The notes below the pieces were generated by a model. The model had not been told where the DNA came from, ran no database searches, and saw only the letters and a program-made list of their open reading frames with translations. Shown in pieces: positions 16,348-26,557 of a DNA stretch of 46,903 bases. Position 1 is the stretch's first letter; the number at the start of each line of letters is the position of its first letter. Position numbers and translations under genes: made by a program. The stretch lies in assembly GCA_019749805.1 (NCBI GenBank), contig JAIEPH010000064.1:1-46903 (forward strand). Reading direction: 5' to 3'. Source of the stretch: Mycobacteriaceae bacterium (lineage in GTDB: Bacteria; Actinomycetota; Actinomycetes; Mycobacteriales; Mycobacteriaceae).

Positions 16348-16528
16348 CGAGTGGGCAATCAACCCGACCGCGAGGGTGTCGAGGTTGACCTCACTGAAGA
16401 GTCGGGAAATGCAGGACCGGCCATGCCGTCGTCTGGATCTCATAGCAACATCCCCGCCGGGATCCGGATGGTGAACTCTCGGTTCCGTCCCGCCGATGCC
16501 CGGTGTTGCTGACGTAGATTTGGCGGCG

Positions 16529-18112
16529 ATGAGTCAGGACTTAAGTGCCCGTGAGCCTTGGTGGTCGCACGCGCTGTTTTATCAGGTCTATCCGCGGTCG
16601 TTCTACGACAGCAACGGCGACGGTCTCGGCGATCTCGATGGTGTGATCGCCAAGCTGGACTACCTCGAGGCACTCGGCGTCGACGCGATCTGGCTCAACC
16701 CGGTCATGGTGTCGCCGATGGCCGACAACGGCTATGACGTGGCCGACCCCCGCGACGTCGACCCGATGTTCGGCGGCATCGGAGCGCTGGACCGGCTGAC
16801 AGAGGCCGCGCACGCCGCGGGCATCAAGGTGACGATGGATCTGGTGCCCAACCACACCAGCTCGGCGCACCCCTGGTTCCAGGCGGCGCTGGCCGCCAGC
16901 CCCGGCAGCGATCAGCGCGAACGCTACATCTTCCGCGACGGCACCGGCCCCGGCGGTGTTCATCCCCCGAACAACTGGGTGTCGATCTTCGGCGGGCCGG
17001 CGTGGACGCGCGTCGTCGAAGCCGACGGCAATCCCGGGCAGTGGTACCTGCACCTCTTCGACGCCGAACAGCCGGATCTGAACTGGGACAACCCGGAGGT
17101 CTTCGACGATCTCGAGAAGACGCTGAGGTTCTGGTTCGAGCGTGGCATCGACGGGTTCCGCATCGATGTCGCACACGGGATGGCCAAGCCGCCGGGACTG
17201 CCCGACATGGAGCACATCAAGGCAGAGGTGCTGCTGGCCGACATGGACGACGACCCGCGGTTCAACAACGACGGCGTGCACGACATCCACCGGCAGATCC
17301 GCGGGGTGTTCGACGATTACGACAACGCAGTCGCGATCGGCGAGGTCTGGGTGTACGACAACGAACAGTTCTCGCAGTACGTGCGGGCCGATGAGCTGCA
17401 TCTCGCCTTCAACTTCCGCCTGCTGCGCGCGGAGTTCGATGCCGCCGACATCTGTCACGCCATCGAGAACTCGCTTGCCGCAGCGCATCTCGTAGATGCG
17501 ACGCCGAGCTGGACGCTGGCCAATCACGACGTTGACCGTGAACCGACCCGCTACGGCGGCGGAGCCGTCGGCCTGGACCGTGCCAAGGCGATGACGCTGG
17601 CGATGCTGGCACTGCCCGGTGCGGTGTTCATCTACAACGGCGAAGAGCTGGGCCTGCCCAACGTCGACCTGCCCGACGAGGCGCTGCGCGATCCGGTGTG
17701 GGAGCGCTCGGGTCACACGCGGCGCGGGCGCGACGCCAGCCGGGTGCCGGTGCCGTGGGAGGGCGACGCGCCGCCGTTCGGCTTCTCGGACAGTCTTGAC
17801 ACCTGGCTGCCGCTGCCCGAGGACTGGGCCGCGTTGACCGTCGAGAAGCAGGACGGCGATCCGGCGTCGACCCTCGAGTTCTACCGGCGGGCGATCGAAT
17901 TGCGTCGTGACCGAAGCGAATTCGGCGGCGCAACCATCGAATGGCTCGACTCCCCCGCCGACACGCTGGCGTTCCGGAACAGCGGCGGGTTGGTGTGCGT
18001 GCTCAATGCCGGCGCCGACGCGATAGCGCTGCCCGCCGATGAAGTCTTGTTGTCGAGTGCTGAACTGGTGGGCGGCAAGCTGCCGGCCAACGCCGCCGCC
18101 TGGCTGGTCTAG
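16529..18112 (+). CDS. aglA: alpha-glucosidase, GH13 family
   Basis: A cytosolic glycoside hydrolase cleaving alpha-glucosides such as maltose or isomaltose units (oligo-1,6-glucosidase-like). The four GH13 motifs are present: DLVPNHTS (I), GFRIDVAHG with the nucleophile Asp (II, about residue 213), GEVWV with the acid/base Glu (III, about 271) and LANHDVDR (IV). The opening WWSHALFYQVYPRSFYDSNG and GDGLGDLDGV are typical. The ATG at 16529 is used; a start at 16496 is possible. It follows glbO as in M. tuberculosis (Rv2471). Confidence 0.93.
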   Translation: MSQDLSAREPWWSHALFYQVYPRSFYDSNGDGLGDLDGVIAKLDYLEALGVDAIWLNPVMVSPMADNGYDVADPRDVDPMFGGIGALDRLTEAAHAAGIKVTMDLVPNHTSSAHPWFQAALAASPGSDQRERYIFRDGTGPGGVHPPNNWVSIFGGPAWTRVVEADGNPGQWYLHLFDAEQPDLNWDNPEVFDDLEKTLRFWFERGIDGFRIDVAHGMAKPPGLPDMEHIKAEVLLADMDDDPRFNNDGVHDIHRQIRGVFDDYDNAVAIGEVWVYDNEQFSQYVRADELHLAFNFRLLRAEFDAADICHAIENSLAAAHLVDATPSWTLANHDVDREPTRYGGGAVGLDRAKAMTLAMLALPGAVFIYNGEELGLPNVDLPDEALRDPVWERSGHTRRGRDASRVPVPWEGDAPPFGFSDSLDTWLPLPEDWAALTVEKQDGDPASTLEFYRRAIELRRDRSEFGGATIEWLDSPADTLAFRNSGGLVCVLNAGADAIALPADEVLLSSAELVGGKLPANAAAWLV

Positions 18113-18130
18113 CTTTCCGCGAAGAGGCTA

Positions 18131-18790
18131 TTACCGCAGGACCAATGCCGGGTCGCCCCGCCGCCGAAAAACCGAACCGAAGCGAGCGTCGACGCGCAGC
18201 CATGTCGGAAGCGCACGCACTCGCACGATCTCGTCGCCCCCGACGGCATCACCCGATTGCGGGAGGAAACCCATTGCGGTCAAGGCGAATACACAGCGCA
18301 TCGGTATACCAACGCTGGCATCGCCCGCGATGACCGCCACCACCTCCTGGTCCAGCAGCGACGCGGGTGGACCATGCGCGCCGGAATGCTCCTTGACGAG
18401 CGCCATTCCTCGCTGCGCCAGATCGAGCATGACACCGGCGGGCACGTCGTCGAGGTGCTCGAAGCCCGACTCGGGCGGCAACGCACCGCGCCACGCGGAG
18501 TCCATCGCGAAGCCGGTCTCGACATATCCGCTGGCATCCATCGCGGTCAGACCCGCGGCCAACGCGTCGGCGCCCACGGACAGGTCGGCAGGCTTGACTT
18601 CACCGGCCACCACGCGACTGGCCAACACGTCGAATCCGGTCGACACCCAGGCCGTGATTAGCCCACCCTCGCGCTCACGCAATCGGATCACCGCCGCGTC
18701 GTCCAGCCGCAAGGCGCGCTCGACGAACGCCGCGAGGTCTTCGCGATTGGAGGCGTCGTCCAGCCAAATACCGCGCTCGGGTTGAGTCAT
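18131..18790 (-). CDS. conserved mycobacterial hypothetical protein (Rv2474c-like)
   Basis: A 219-aa protein of unknown function. It begins MTQPERGIWLDDASNREDLA, and the sequence alternates helices with short strands (DDAAVIRLREREGGLITAWV, ASLLDQEVVAVIAGDA). No catalytic motif, signal peptide or membrane helix is recognised. The ATG at 18790 overlaps the stop of the thioesterase gene by 4 bp (ATGA), so it is translated after it, and it converges on aglA. Its stable place after the gdh-thioesterase pair suggests a shared function, not known. Confidence 0.8.
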   Translation of the reverse strand: MTQPERGIWLDDASNREDLAAFVERALRLDDAAVIRLREREGGLITAWVSTGFDVLASRVVAGEVKPADLSVGADALAAGLTAMDASGYVETGFAMDSAWRGALPPESGFEHLDDVPAGVMLDLAQRGMALVKEHSGAHGPPASLLDQEVVAVIAGDASVGIPMRCVFALTAMGFLPQSGDAVGGDEIVRVRALPTWLRVDARFGSVFRRRGDPALVLR

Positions 18791-19200
18791 CTCGACCATT
18801 GCTGCAAATACGCCTTCTGACCATCCGAGAGTCGTTGCAGTCTTTGCTCTCTGATATGTACGGCGGCCAGCTGTGTATCGGCGATCACCGCGGGCTTCGA
18901 GTCGGGGGATGCACCGACCGGCCGCACTTCGTACCCGATGGTGAAATCGACGGACCGCACCTTCTTCGTCCACATCGTCACTTGCAAGGGCGAATCGATC
19001 AGTCGCACCTGCGCCTTGTAGGAGATGTGCACGTCCGCGATCAGCAGGCCGACGGTGTCGATCTCAGGGCCGAACGGTTCACGCAGAAACGGGATCCGGG
19101 CCTCTTCGAGAAGTGTGACCATAGTCGCGTGGTTGACATGCTGATACATGTCGATGTCCGACCAACGGACGTGCACCGGCGCTATGAAACCATGTGTCAC
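18787..19200 (-). CDS. acyl-CoA thioesterase, hotdog fold (Rv2475c-like)
   Basis: A 137-aa single-hotdog 4HBT thioesterase hydrolysing acyl-CoA. The signature VRWSDIDMYQHVNHATMVTL (with the catalytic Asp before the Met-Tyr-Gln-His-Val motif) lies near residue 10, followed by LLEEARIPFL and a beta-sheet half (RLIDSPLQVTMWTKKVRSVD). The GTG at 19200 overlaps the stop of gdh by 4 bp (GTGA), giving the natural N-terminus THGFIAPVHVRW. A longer frame to 19470 lies inside gdh and is not credible. Part of a gdh-thioesterase-Rv2474c-like operon. Confidence 0.9.
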   Translation of the reverse strand: MTHGFIAPVHVRWSDIDMYQHVNHATMVTLLEEARIPFLREPFGPEIDTVGLLIADVHISYKAQVRLIDSPLQVTMWTKKVRSVDFTIGYEVRPVGASPDSKPAVIADTQLAAVHIREQRLQRLSDGQKAYLQQWSR

Positions 19201-22200
19201 CCAGACGTCCCCGTTCCACTCGTCCGAGTCATGCTGCGAATCTGGCGGGCGGCCACCGACAGGGTGGCCAGGTCGAGTTCTCCGCCCTCGTAGATCTCGG
19301 CGAGCGTCCGCCGTGCACGGCCGACGCGCGAACTGTTGGTCGACTCCCACTCGGCGATCTTCTCCTCGCCGGTCTCGTCGGGCTCGCCCACCGCCAGCAC
19401 ATCGAAGCACAACGCACGTAGCGAACCATAGATGTCGTCGCGAATCGCCAACCGCGCCAGGGAATGCCAACGGTCATCGCGTTCGAGCCGTGACACCGCC
19501 GTGAGCAGGCTGTCGGTGTTGAAGTGATCCATCAACGCGAAATACGTGTCCGCGACCTCGGCCGGCTCGCGGTCGACTATGTCCGCGATGTCGATGACGT
19601 CGAGCAGACTGTACTGGTACAGCCCCGTCGCGATCATGTACGCCAGGTCGGAAGACACTCTCTGCGAACTGAACTCGCCGGCCTCCTTGGCCACGATCGC
19701 CTGATCGTCGCCGCGGAGCCACTCCGACATGCGCGGAGTCAGGGCGGCGACTTTGGCCGCGAACCGATTGATCTCGGCGCCGACCGCCAGCGGTTGCGGC
19801 CGGTAATTGAGGAGCCAGCGCCCGGCGCGGTCGATGAGCCGCCGCAGATCCAATGTCATCCGGTCCGACACCACCACCGACACCCCGCTTTCGCCGGCCG
19901 CACGGATCTGACGCAACACCTCGCCGATCCGGAAGATGGCGTCGGTCGCCGCATAGCTTCGCACCGCGTCCACCGGCCCGACACCGACGTCTTCGGCGAC
20001 CCGGTAGGCGTAGCTGATGCCGCTGGTGTCGACGAGGTCGTTCACCAGCATCGTGGTGACGATCTCCCGACGCAGTTGGTGCGTACGGATGTCGGCGCTG
20101 AACTCCTCGCGAAGCCTGACCGGGAAATACGCCGGCAGGCGGGCAGCGAACGCGTCCTGATCGGGTAGGTCGGTGGCGAGCACGTCGTCCTTGAGAGCGA
20201 GTTTGACGTGAGCCATCAGCGTCGCGAGTTCCGGTGAAGTCAAACCGATACCGGCTTCGGAGCGGCGACTGATCTCCTTCTCGGATGGCAGCGCCTCGAG
20301 TTCCCGGTTCAGCCCGCGGTGGTGGACGAAGTCCTTGATCATGCGCGCATGCACGTTCAACAGGCTTGCCGCGTTCGCACGACTGGTGCCCAGCAGATCG
20401 TTCTGATCGACGTTGTCCTTCAGAACCAGACGACCGACCTCGTCCGTCATCGACAGCAGCAGTTCAGTGCGGCTCTCGGGACTGACCTTGCCCGCCGTGA
20501 CGAGTGAATCGATCAGGATCTTGATGTTGACCTCGTGGTCGGAGCAGTCGACGCCCGCCGAGTTGTCCAACGCGTCTGTGTTGATCCGGCCCCCTGCGAG
20601 ATCGAACTCGACCCGCCCGAGTGAGGTCACACCCAGGTTGCCACCTTCGCCGATGACCTTGGCGCGCACCTGATTACCGTTGACCCGCAAGGGATCGTTG
20701 GCGCGATCGCCGACGTCGGCATCGGACTCCGTCTCGGCCTTGATGTAGGTTCCGATGCCGCCGTTGAACAGCAGATCCGCAGGCGCCATGAGGATCGCCT
20801 TCATCAGCGCGGGGGGCGTGAGTTCCTCGACGCCGTCCTCGATGCCCAGCGCCGTGCGGGCCTGGGGGCTGATCGGGATCGCCTTCTGTTCCCTGCCGTA
20901 CACACCGCCGCCCTCGCTGATCAGCGAGGCGTTGTAGTCCTCCCAGCTGGACCGCGGCAGTTCAAAGAGTCGCTTGCGCTCGTCCCACGACGTGGCCGCG
21001 TCGGGGTTCGGGTCGATGAAGATGTGCCGATGGTCAAACGCGGCGCGCAATCGAATGTGCTTGGACAGCAGCATCCCGTTGCCGAACACGTCGCCGCTCA
21101 TATCACCGACGCCGACGACGGTGAAGTCCTCGGACTGGGTGTCGACGCCCATCTCTTTGAAGTGCCGTTTGACCGATTCCCACGCACCTTTGGCGGTGAT
21201 ACCCATCGCCTTGTGGTCGTAGCCCACCGATCCGCCCGACGCGAAGGCGTCGCCGAGCCAGAAGCCGTAGGACAACGCCACCTCGTTGGCGATGTCTGAG
21301 AACGTCGCGGTGCCCTTGTCGGCGGCGACCACGAGATAGGCGTCGTCGCCGTCCCTGCGCACTACGTCGGCCGGCGTCACCACCGACCCGGTGACCTTGT
21401 CGACGTTGTCGGTGACGTCGAGCAGACCGGAGATGAAGAGTCGGTAGCACGCCACGCCCTCGTTGCGTTGGGCGTCGCGGTCGGCTGCGGCGTCGCCGGT
21501 GGCCGGGGGTGGGTCCTTGACGACGAACCCGCCCTTTGCGCCGACCGGCACGATGACGGCGTTCTTCACCGCCTGAGCCTTCACGAGGCCCAGGATCTCG
21601 GTGCGGAAGTCCTCCCTGCGGTCCGACCAGCGCAGTCCGCCGCGGGCCACATACCCGAATCGCAGGTGTACGCCCTCGACGCGTGGCGAGTACACGAAGA
21701 TCTCGAATCTGGGTCGCGGCAGCGGGAGTTCGTCGATCAGGCCCGGGTTCAGCTTGAAGGACAGGACGTTTCGTGCGCGCGCGGACTCCTGCCGGGTGAC
21801 GAAGTAGTTGGTTCGCAGCGTGGCCTGAATCATCGACGCGAACGCGCGCAGGACTCGGTCGGTGTCGAGACTGACCAAGGCGTCGATGTCGGCGGCGACG
21901 GCTGCTGCGGCGGCTTGGGCATCGCGTCGTCGCGGCGCGTCGTCTGTCGGGGAGGTCGGACAGAACAGCGCCTCGAACAGCTCGACGAGCGACCGCGCCG
22001 TCGCGGCATTGTCGTTGATCACGGTCTCGATGTGTGACTGGCTGTACGGAAAACCCGCCTGCTTCAAATATTTTGCATAGCTGCGCACAACGGCTACCTG
22101 CTGCCAGGTGAGACCGGCCCGCAGGACGAGTTCGTTGAACCGGTCGATCTCGGCACGGCCGTGCCAGATCGCGGTCACCGCATCGGCGAAGCGCATCTGG

Positions 22201-24086
22201 GCGGCGTCGCGTTCAGGGCCCGGCGGCACCTCCGGTACGGAACTGTGCGGCGACATCTTGAACTGGTAGATCCACACCTGCAGGCCGTCGGGTCGGGTCA
22301 CGGTGAACGGCCGCTCCTCGAGCACCACGACACCCATCGACTGCAACATCGGCAGTAGGGCACTCAGGGACGCGGACTGCCCACCGAGATACAGGGTGAG
22401 CTGCGCGATGTGTTCCTCGACGGCGTCCAGGAGGACTGGCTTGATCGAATTGTCCTGCAGCTCTTCGATGATGGCGATGTCGTTGATCGCTTCATGCGGC
22501 GCGAAGGCCTGCTTGTAGGACTCCGAGAACGCCGACGCATAGTGCGCTGCCTTGGCTTGGTCGATGGAACCGGTCCTGACCGCACCGGTCAGCAGGTCTC
22601 CCCACGTGCGGGCCGCCTCGGTCAGCAGACCCTGAATGCGGGTTTCGTTCTCCATCGAGACATCGATGTCCGCCGGACGCGAGCCATCGGGCATGCGCAC
22701 CGTGAAATGCACAACGGCCCATGGCGATTCGCTGACACGTGCGGTGTATTCGATGCTGACCCCACCGAGCTCGCGAACCAGGATGTTCTGCATCTCCAGC
22801 CGCACGCCGGTGGTGTAGCGGTCACGGGGCAGGTACACCAGACACGAGACGAAATGGGCGAGCGAATCGGCCCGCATGAACAGCAGGGTGCGGCGTCGCG
22901 ACCCGAGGTCGACGACCGCCTTGACCATGTCGAGCAGTGCCCGTGCCGACAGCGCGAACAACTCCGAACGGGGAATGGTCTGGATGATGTCGAGCAGCAA
23001 CGGGCCCGGGTGGCTAGGATCGCGCTGCGACAGCGCCAACGCCTCGCGCACTCGCCCGGAAATCAACGGTATTTCAAGCACATTGGCATTGGTCGCCGCG
23101 ACGGTGAACAGGCCGACGAAACGGTGTTCGATCACCGTCGGACCCAATTGCTCGCGTACGACGACGATGTAGGGGTACGCGCCGTAGCGAAGGTAGCTGG
23201 GGATGGTCGCCTGCGCCAGCACAAGCAGCTCGTCGGTGTGCGTCAGCTGCGGCAGCACATCCTGGCGCAGCCGGAGCACGCCGAGCCGGCTCGCCGGGTC
23301 CACCGAAGAGCGACCATTGTCAACGGAGCAGCGTTGGTAGCCGAGCAGCACGAAGTGCCCGTCGGCGAGCCAACGCAGCAGCGCTGCAACGTCTTTGCGA
23401 TCCCGCCCGGGGAATCGGCCATTGTGGTCGTTGTCGAGCTCGAACGCCAGCTGGCGCATCGAGGCACCCATCGCGCTGGAGTCCAGAGCAACCTGTCGTG
23501 CGTCGGCCAGGACGCCGGGCAGCAACTGGGCAACCTGGGTCAGCACGCTGCTGTCCGCGGATTGGCCGAGTTGAACATGGATCCAAGACTCATCGACGCC
23601 TTCACGAGACGCCGCCGGGTCGGCGGAGGGCCGGACGTCCAGCAGCTCGCCGTTCGGGCTTCGGCGCACCCGGAAGACCGGATTCATGATCGCCGAGTAC
23701 GAGACGCCGAATCGGTGCAGCAGCACTGTCACCGAATCCATCACCATCGGGCTGTAATCAGTGACGACCTGCATCGCCGGACCGAATCCCGTCGGGTCGT
23801 CTCCGCCGTACACCGCGACCCGGGTTTCGCCGAACGCCCGACGCTGCCCCAGGCGATGATGCGCGGTCACCAGCGCCGGGCCCATCATCTGGCGCGACGA
23901 CATATCTACCGGCAGGGTCAGCGACGCGTCGGATGCGGGTGCATCGTGCGGGCCGCGGTAGGTGTCGAGATAGGCGTGCGCGAGCCGCGCGACGTCTTCC
24001 GGGCTCAGCGCGTGAGGTGCTGAAGGTCCGGCGCGATCGGGACCAGGATCAGCTGGTCCGCCGATGGCTCCCGGATTCACCGACAT
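19197..24086 (-). CDS. gdh: NAD-specific glutamate dehydrogenase, large (180 kDa) class
   Basis: Oxidatively deaminates glutamate to 2-oxoglutarate with NAD. It is 1629 aa, the size of the L-180 class known in Streptomyces and mycobacteria, where the enzyme is regulated by amino acids and, in mycobacteria, by GarA. The N-terminal about 700 aa form regulatory ACT-like parts. The catalytic core follows, with GYVARGGLRWSDRREDFRTE and the Lys-containing VPVGAKGGFVVKDPP, then the NAD-binding domain near VVAADKGTATFSDIAN and GVGDMSGDVFGNGMLLS. The long helical C-terminus contains FLREEFSAD-like segments. It heads a three-gene overlapping operon. Confidence 0.96.
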   Translation of the reverse strand: MSVNPGAIGGPADPGPDRAGPSAPHALSPEDVARLAHAYLDTYRGPHDAPASDASLTLPVDMSSRQMMGPALVTAHHRLGQRRAFGETRVAVYGGDDPTGFGPAMQVVTDYSPMVMDSVTVLLHRFGVSYSAIMNPVFRVRRSPNGELLDVRPSADPAASREGVDESWIHVQLGQSADSSVLTQVAQLLPGVLADARQVALDSSAMGASMRQLAFELDNDHNGRFPGRDRKDVAALLRWLADGHFVLLGYQRCSVDNGRSSVDPASRLGVLRLRQDVLPQLTHTDELLVLAQATIPSYLRYGAYPYIVVVREQLGPTVIEHRFVGLFTVAATNANVLEIPLISGRVREALALSQRDPSHPGPLLLDIIQTIPRSELFALSARALLDMVKAVVDLGSRRRTLLFMRADSLAHFVSCLVYLPRDRYTTGVRLEMQNILVRELGGVSIEYTARVSESPWAVVHFTVRMPDGSRPADIDVSMENETRIQGLLTEAARTWGDLLTGAVRTGSIDQAKAAHYASAFSESYKQAFAPHEAINDIAIIEELQDNSIKPVLLDAVEEHIAQLTLYLGGQSASLSALLPMLQSMGVVVLEERPFTVTRPDGLQVWIYQFKMSPHSSVPEVPPGPERDAAQMRFADAVTAIWHGRAEIDRFNELVLRAGLTWQQVAVVRSYAKYLKQAGFPYSQSHIETVINDNAATARSLVELFEALFCPTSPTDDAPRRRDAQAAAAAVAADIDALVSLDTDRVLRAFASMIQATLRTNYFVTRQESARARNVLSFKLNPGLIDELPLPRPRFEIFVYSPRVEGVHLRFGYVARGGLRWSDRREDFRTEILGLVKAQAVKNAVIVPVGAKGGFVVKDPPPATGDAAADRDAQRNEGVACYRLFISGLLDVTDNVDKVTGSVVTPADVVRRDGDDAYLVVAADKGTATFSDIANEVALSYGFWLGDAFASGGSVGYDHKAMGITAKGAWESVKRHFKEMGVDTQSEDFTVVGVGDMSGDVFGNGMLLSKHIRLRAAFDHRHIFIDPNPDAATSWDERKRLFELPRSSWEDYNASLISEGGGVYGREQKAIPISPQARTALGIEDGVEELTPPALMKAILMAPADLLFNGGIGTYIKAETESDADVGDRANDPLRVNGNQVRAKVIGEGGNLGVTSLGRVEFDLAGGRINTDALDNSAGVDCSDHEVNIKILIDSLVTAGKVSPESRTELLLSMTDEVGRLVLKDNVDQNDLLGTSRANAASLLNVHARMIKDFVHHRGLNRELEALPSEKEISRRSEAGIGLTSPELATLMAHVKLALKDDVLATDLPDQDAFAARLPAYFPVRLREEFSADIRTHQLRREIVTTMLVNDLVDTSGISYAYRVAEDVGVGPVDAVRSYAATDAIFRIGEVLRQIRAAGESGVSVVVSDRMTLDLRRLIDRAGRWLLNYRPQPLAVGAEINRFAAKVAALTPRMSEWLRGDDQAIVAKEAGEFSSQRVSSDLAYMIATGLYQYSLLDVIDIADIVDREPAEVADTYFALMDHFNTDSLLTAVSRLERDDRWHSLARLAIRDDIYGSLRALCFDVLAVGEPDETGEEKIAEWESTNSSRVGRARRTLAEIYEGGELDLATLSVAARQIRSMTRTSGTGTSG

Positions 24087-24179
24087 GCGACGCTCCTCGC
24101 CTGTACCCGTGGACCGCCCGTCATTGGACGTCGTCGCCGGCTCGACGACCAGGCGACCACGTGGTCCGCACGATGGACA

Positions 24180-25853
24180 CTAGTCTCGCGTGAGGCGGCG
24201 GTGGGTCACCCTGTGCGGACGTGCCGCGTCGGCACCGAGCCGCTCGATCTTGTTCTCCTCGTAGCCGCCGAAGTTGCCCTCGAACCAGAACCACTTGGCC
24301 TCGTTGTCGTCGTCGCCCTCCCACGCCAGGATGTGCGTACAGGTGCGGTCGAGGAACCAGCGATCGTGGGAGATCACGACTGCACAGCCGGGGAAATTCT
24401 CCAGCGCGTTCTCGAGCGAGGACAGCGTTTCGACGTCGAGATCGTTGGTCGGCTCGTCGAGCAGGATCAGGTTGCCGCCCTCTTTGAGGGTGAGCGCGAG
24501 GTTGAGCCGGTTGCGTTCACCACCCGACAGCACGCCGGCGGGTTTCTGCTGATCCGGACCCTTGAAACCGAACGCCGAGACATACGCCCTGGACGGGATC
24601 TCGGTCTGCCCGACCTCGATGTAGTCCAGCTTGTCGGAAACCACTTCCCACACGGTCTTCTTCGGGTCGATACCGCCGCGGCTCTGGTCGACGTAGCTGA
24701 GCTTGACCGTCTCGCCGACCTTCACGGTGCCGCTATCCGGCTGCTCGAGACCGACGATGGTCTTGAACAGCGTGGTCTTACCGACACCATTCGGGCCTAT
24801 GACGCCGACGATTCCGTTGCGCGGAAGAGTGAACGACAGGTCCTTGATGAGGGTGCGCCCCTCGAACCCCTTGTCGAGATGCTCCACCTCGACGACCACG
24901 TTGCCGAGGCGCGGACCGACCGGGATCTGAATTTCCTCGAAGTCGAGCTTGCGGGTCTTCTCCGCCTCGGTGACCATCTCTTCGTACCGCCCGAGACGGG
25001 CCTTGTTCTTGGCCTGCCTCGCCTTGGCGCCAGACCGGACCCAGGCCAGCTCCTCCTGCAGTCGCTTCTGCAGCTTGGCATCCTTGCGACCCTGAACGGC
25101 GACGCGCTCGGCCTTCTTCTCCAGATAGGTGGAGTAGTTGCCCTCGTACGGGTAAGCGCGTCCGCGGTCGAGCTCCAGAATCCACTCCGCGACGTTGTCC
25201 AGGAAGTAGCGGTCGTGGGTGACGGCCAGGATGGCGCCCTTGTAGCTGGCGAGGTGCTGTTCGAGCCACAAAACGCTCTCGGCGTCGAGGTGGTTGGTCG
25301 GCTCGTCCAGCAGCAGCAGGTCAGGCTTGGACAGCAGCAGCTTGCACAGCGCCACCCGCCGCTTCTCGCCGCCGGACAGGTGGGTGACGGGCTCGTCGGC
25401 CGGTGGGCAGCGCAGCGCGTCCATCGCCTGTTCGAGCTGGGAGTCGATGTCCCAAGCGTCGGCGGCGTCGAGCTCCTCCTGGAGCTTGCCCATCTCCTCC
25501 ATCAGCTCATCGCTGTAGTCGGTGGCCATCAGCTCGGCGACCTCGTTGTAGCGGTTGAGCTTGGCCTTGATCGCAACGCCTTCTTCGACGTTCTCGCGGA
25601 CCGTCTTGGTCTCGTCGAGTTCCGGCTCCTGCATCAGGATGCCGACCGTCGCACCCGGTTGTAGCAGCGCATCGCCGTTGTTGGGGGTGTCGAGCCCGGC
25701 CATGATCCGCAAGACGCTCGACTTACCAGCCCCGTTAGGACCGACAACGCCGATCTTCGCGCCTGGAAGGAAGTTCAGACTGACGTCGTCAAGGATGACC
25801 TTGTCGCCGTGCGCCTTGCGGACCTTCCGCATCGAATAGATGAATTCGGCCAT
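24180..25853 (-). CDS. ettA: energy-dependent translational throttle protein EttA (ABC-F)
   Basis: Soluble ABC-F ATPase that binds the ribosomal E site and gates early elongation according to ATP/ADP. It is 557 aa with two ATPase domains: Walker A GPNGAGKSS and GPNGVGKTT, signatures LSGGEKRR and LSGGERNR, and Walker B LLLLDEPTNHLDAESV and LILLDEPTNDLDVETL. Between them lies the charged linker (AERVAVQGRKDAKLQKRLQE) with an arm typical of EttA. No membrane segment. The homologue is Rv2477c. It is 93 bp downstream of the gdh start on the same strand. Confidence 0.95.
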   Translation of the reverse strand: MAEFIYSMRKVRKAHGDKVILDDVSLNFLPGAKIGVVGPNGAGKSSVLRIMAGLDTPNNGDALLQPGATVGILMQEPELDETKTVRENVEEGVAIKAKLNRYNEVAELMATDYSDELMEEMGKLQEELDAADAWDIDSQLEQAMDALRCPPADEPVTHLSGGEKRRVALCKLLLSKPDLLLLDEPTNHLDAESVLWLEQHLASYKGAILAVTHDRYFLDNVAEWILELDRGRAYPYEGNYSTYLEKKAERVAVQGRKDAKLQKRLQEELAWVRSGAKARQAKNKARLGRYEEMVTEAEKTRKLDFEEIQIPVGPRLGNVVVEVEHLDKGFEGRTLIKDLSFTLPRNGIVGVIGPNGVGKTTLFKTIVGLEQPDSGTVKVGETVKLSYVDQSRGGIDPKKTVWEVVSDKLDYIEVGQTEIPSRAYVSAFGFKGPDQQKPAGVLSGGERNRLNLALTLKEGGNLILLDEPTNDLDVETLSSLENALENFPGCAVVISHDRWFLDRTCTHILAWEGDDDNEAKWFWFEGNFGGYEENKIERLGADAARPHRVTHRRLTRD

Positions 25854-25949
25854 GCCGTGGTGTTGCCTTTCAAAAGAGGGTCGAGTCGTTTATCGCCGCC
25901 GACCATCCTAGGCGTGGCCTCTACGGTCGAGCCGACCGTGTGCCTGCGG

Positions 25950-26408
25950 CTACGCCGACAGTGGCAGCTCCCGGCCTGACTCGTCGGCGGCGACATCATC
26001 GCTGGCGTCGGAGGTTTCGTCGGCAAGGTCGGTGACCTGCGCGTCGGCCGGTTGTTTGGCCCGGTCGATACGTGCGTTGCAACGAGCCAGATCTGGGCCG
26101 ACGGCCGTCGCCCGTACCTCGACCGACGAGCGCCGGTTGCCGTCTCGGTCCTCATACTCGCTGGTGTAGACGTGTCCGACGACGATCACCGGGTCACCCT
26201 TGACCAGACCGGCGCTGGCACCGGCGACCGCGCGCCCCCAGCAGGTCACCGTCACGAACAACGAGTTACCCGGCTCCCATGTTCCTTCGGTAGTGCGGCG
26301 GCGGGAATTGCTGGCGACGCGGAACCTGACCATCTCCTGCTCGCCGACCTGGCGGTGGATCGGATCGGTGACGATATTGCCGACGATGTGAAACGGCGTC
26401 TCGAACAT
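25950..26408 (-). CDS. single-stranded DNA-binding protein homologue (SsbB-like)
   Basis: A 152-aa OB-fold protein resembling the second mycobacterial SSB (Rv2478c). The N-terminus MFETPFHIVGNIVTDPIHRQ and FRVASNSRRR, NSLFVTVTCWGRAVAGASAG and GDPVIVVGHVYTSEYEDRDG fit the SSB core; the tail is acidic (TDLADETSDASDDVAADESG) but lacks the classic DDDIPF end of the main SSB, so it probably has a special role. The ATG at 26408 is chosen because AAGGAAG precedes it; the longer frame to 26684 adds non-homologous residues. Confidence 0.9.
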   Translation of the reverse strand: MFETPFHIVGNIVTDPIHRQVGEQEMVRFRVASNSRRRTTEGTWEPGNSLFVTVTCWGRAVAGASAGLVKGDPVIVVGHVYTSEYEDRDGNRRSSVEVRATAVGPDLARCNARIDRAKQPADAQVTDLADETSDASDDVAADESGRELPLSA

Positions 26409-26557
26409 GATGCTTCCTTTCATTACGTACGACGGCCGGCGACCCCGGCGCGTCGGTGACAACCCCATTGACCGTCGGACCACCGACATCGAGACCGCGG
26501 GCGGTCGGCGCCGCCCCGCGGCTGTGGATGAATCCGCCGTTGTGGACAGGCCGCGGG

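Noticed and set aside
22410..24023. A 537-codon open frame antisense to gdh
   Set aside because: It is a high-GC shadow of gdh with no start signal or domain.
24201..25664. A 487-codon open frame antisense to ettA
   Set aside because: It mirrors the conserved ABC-F gene and has no recognisable protein features.
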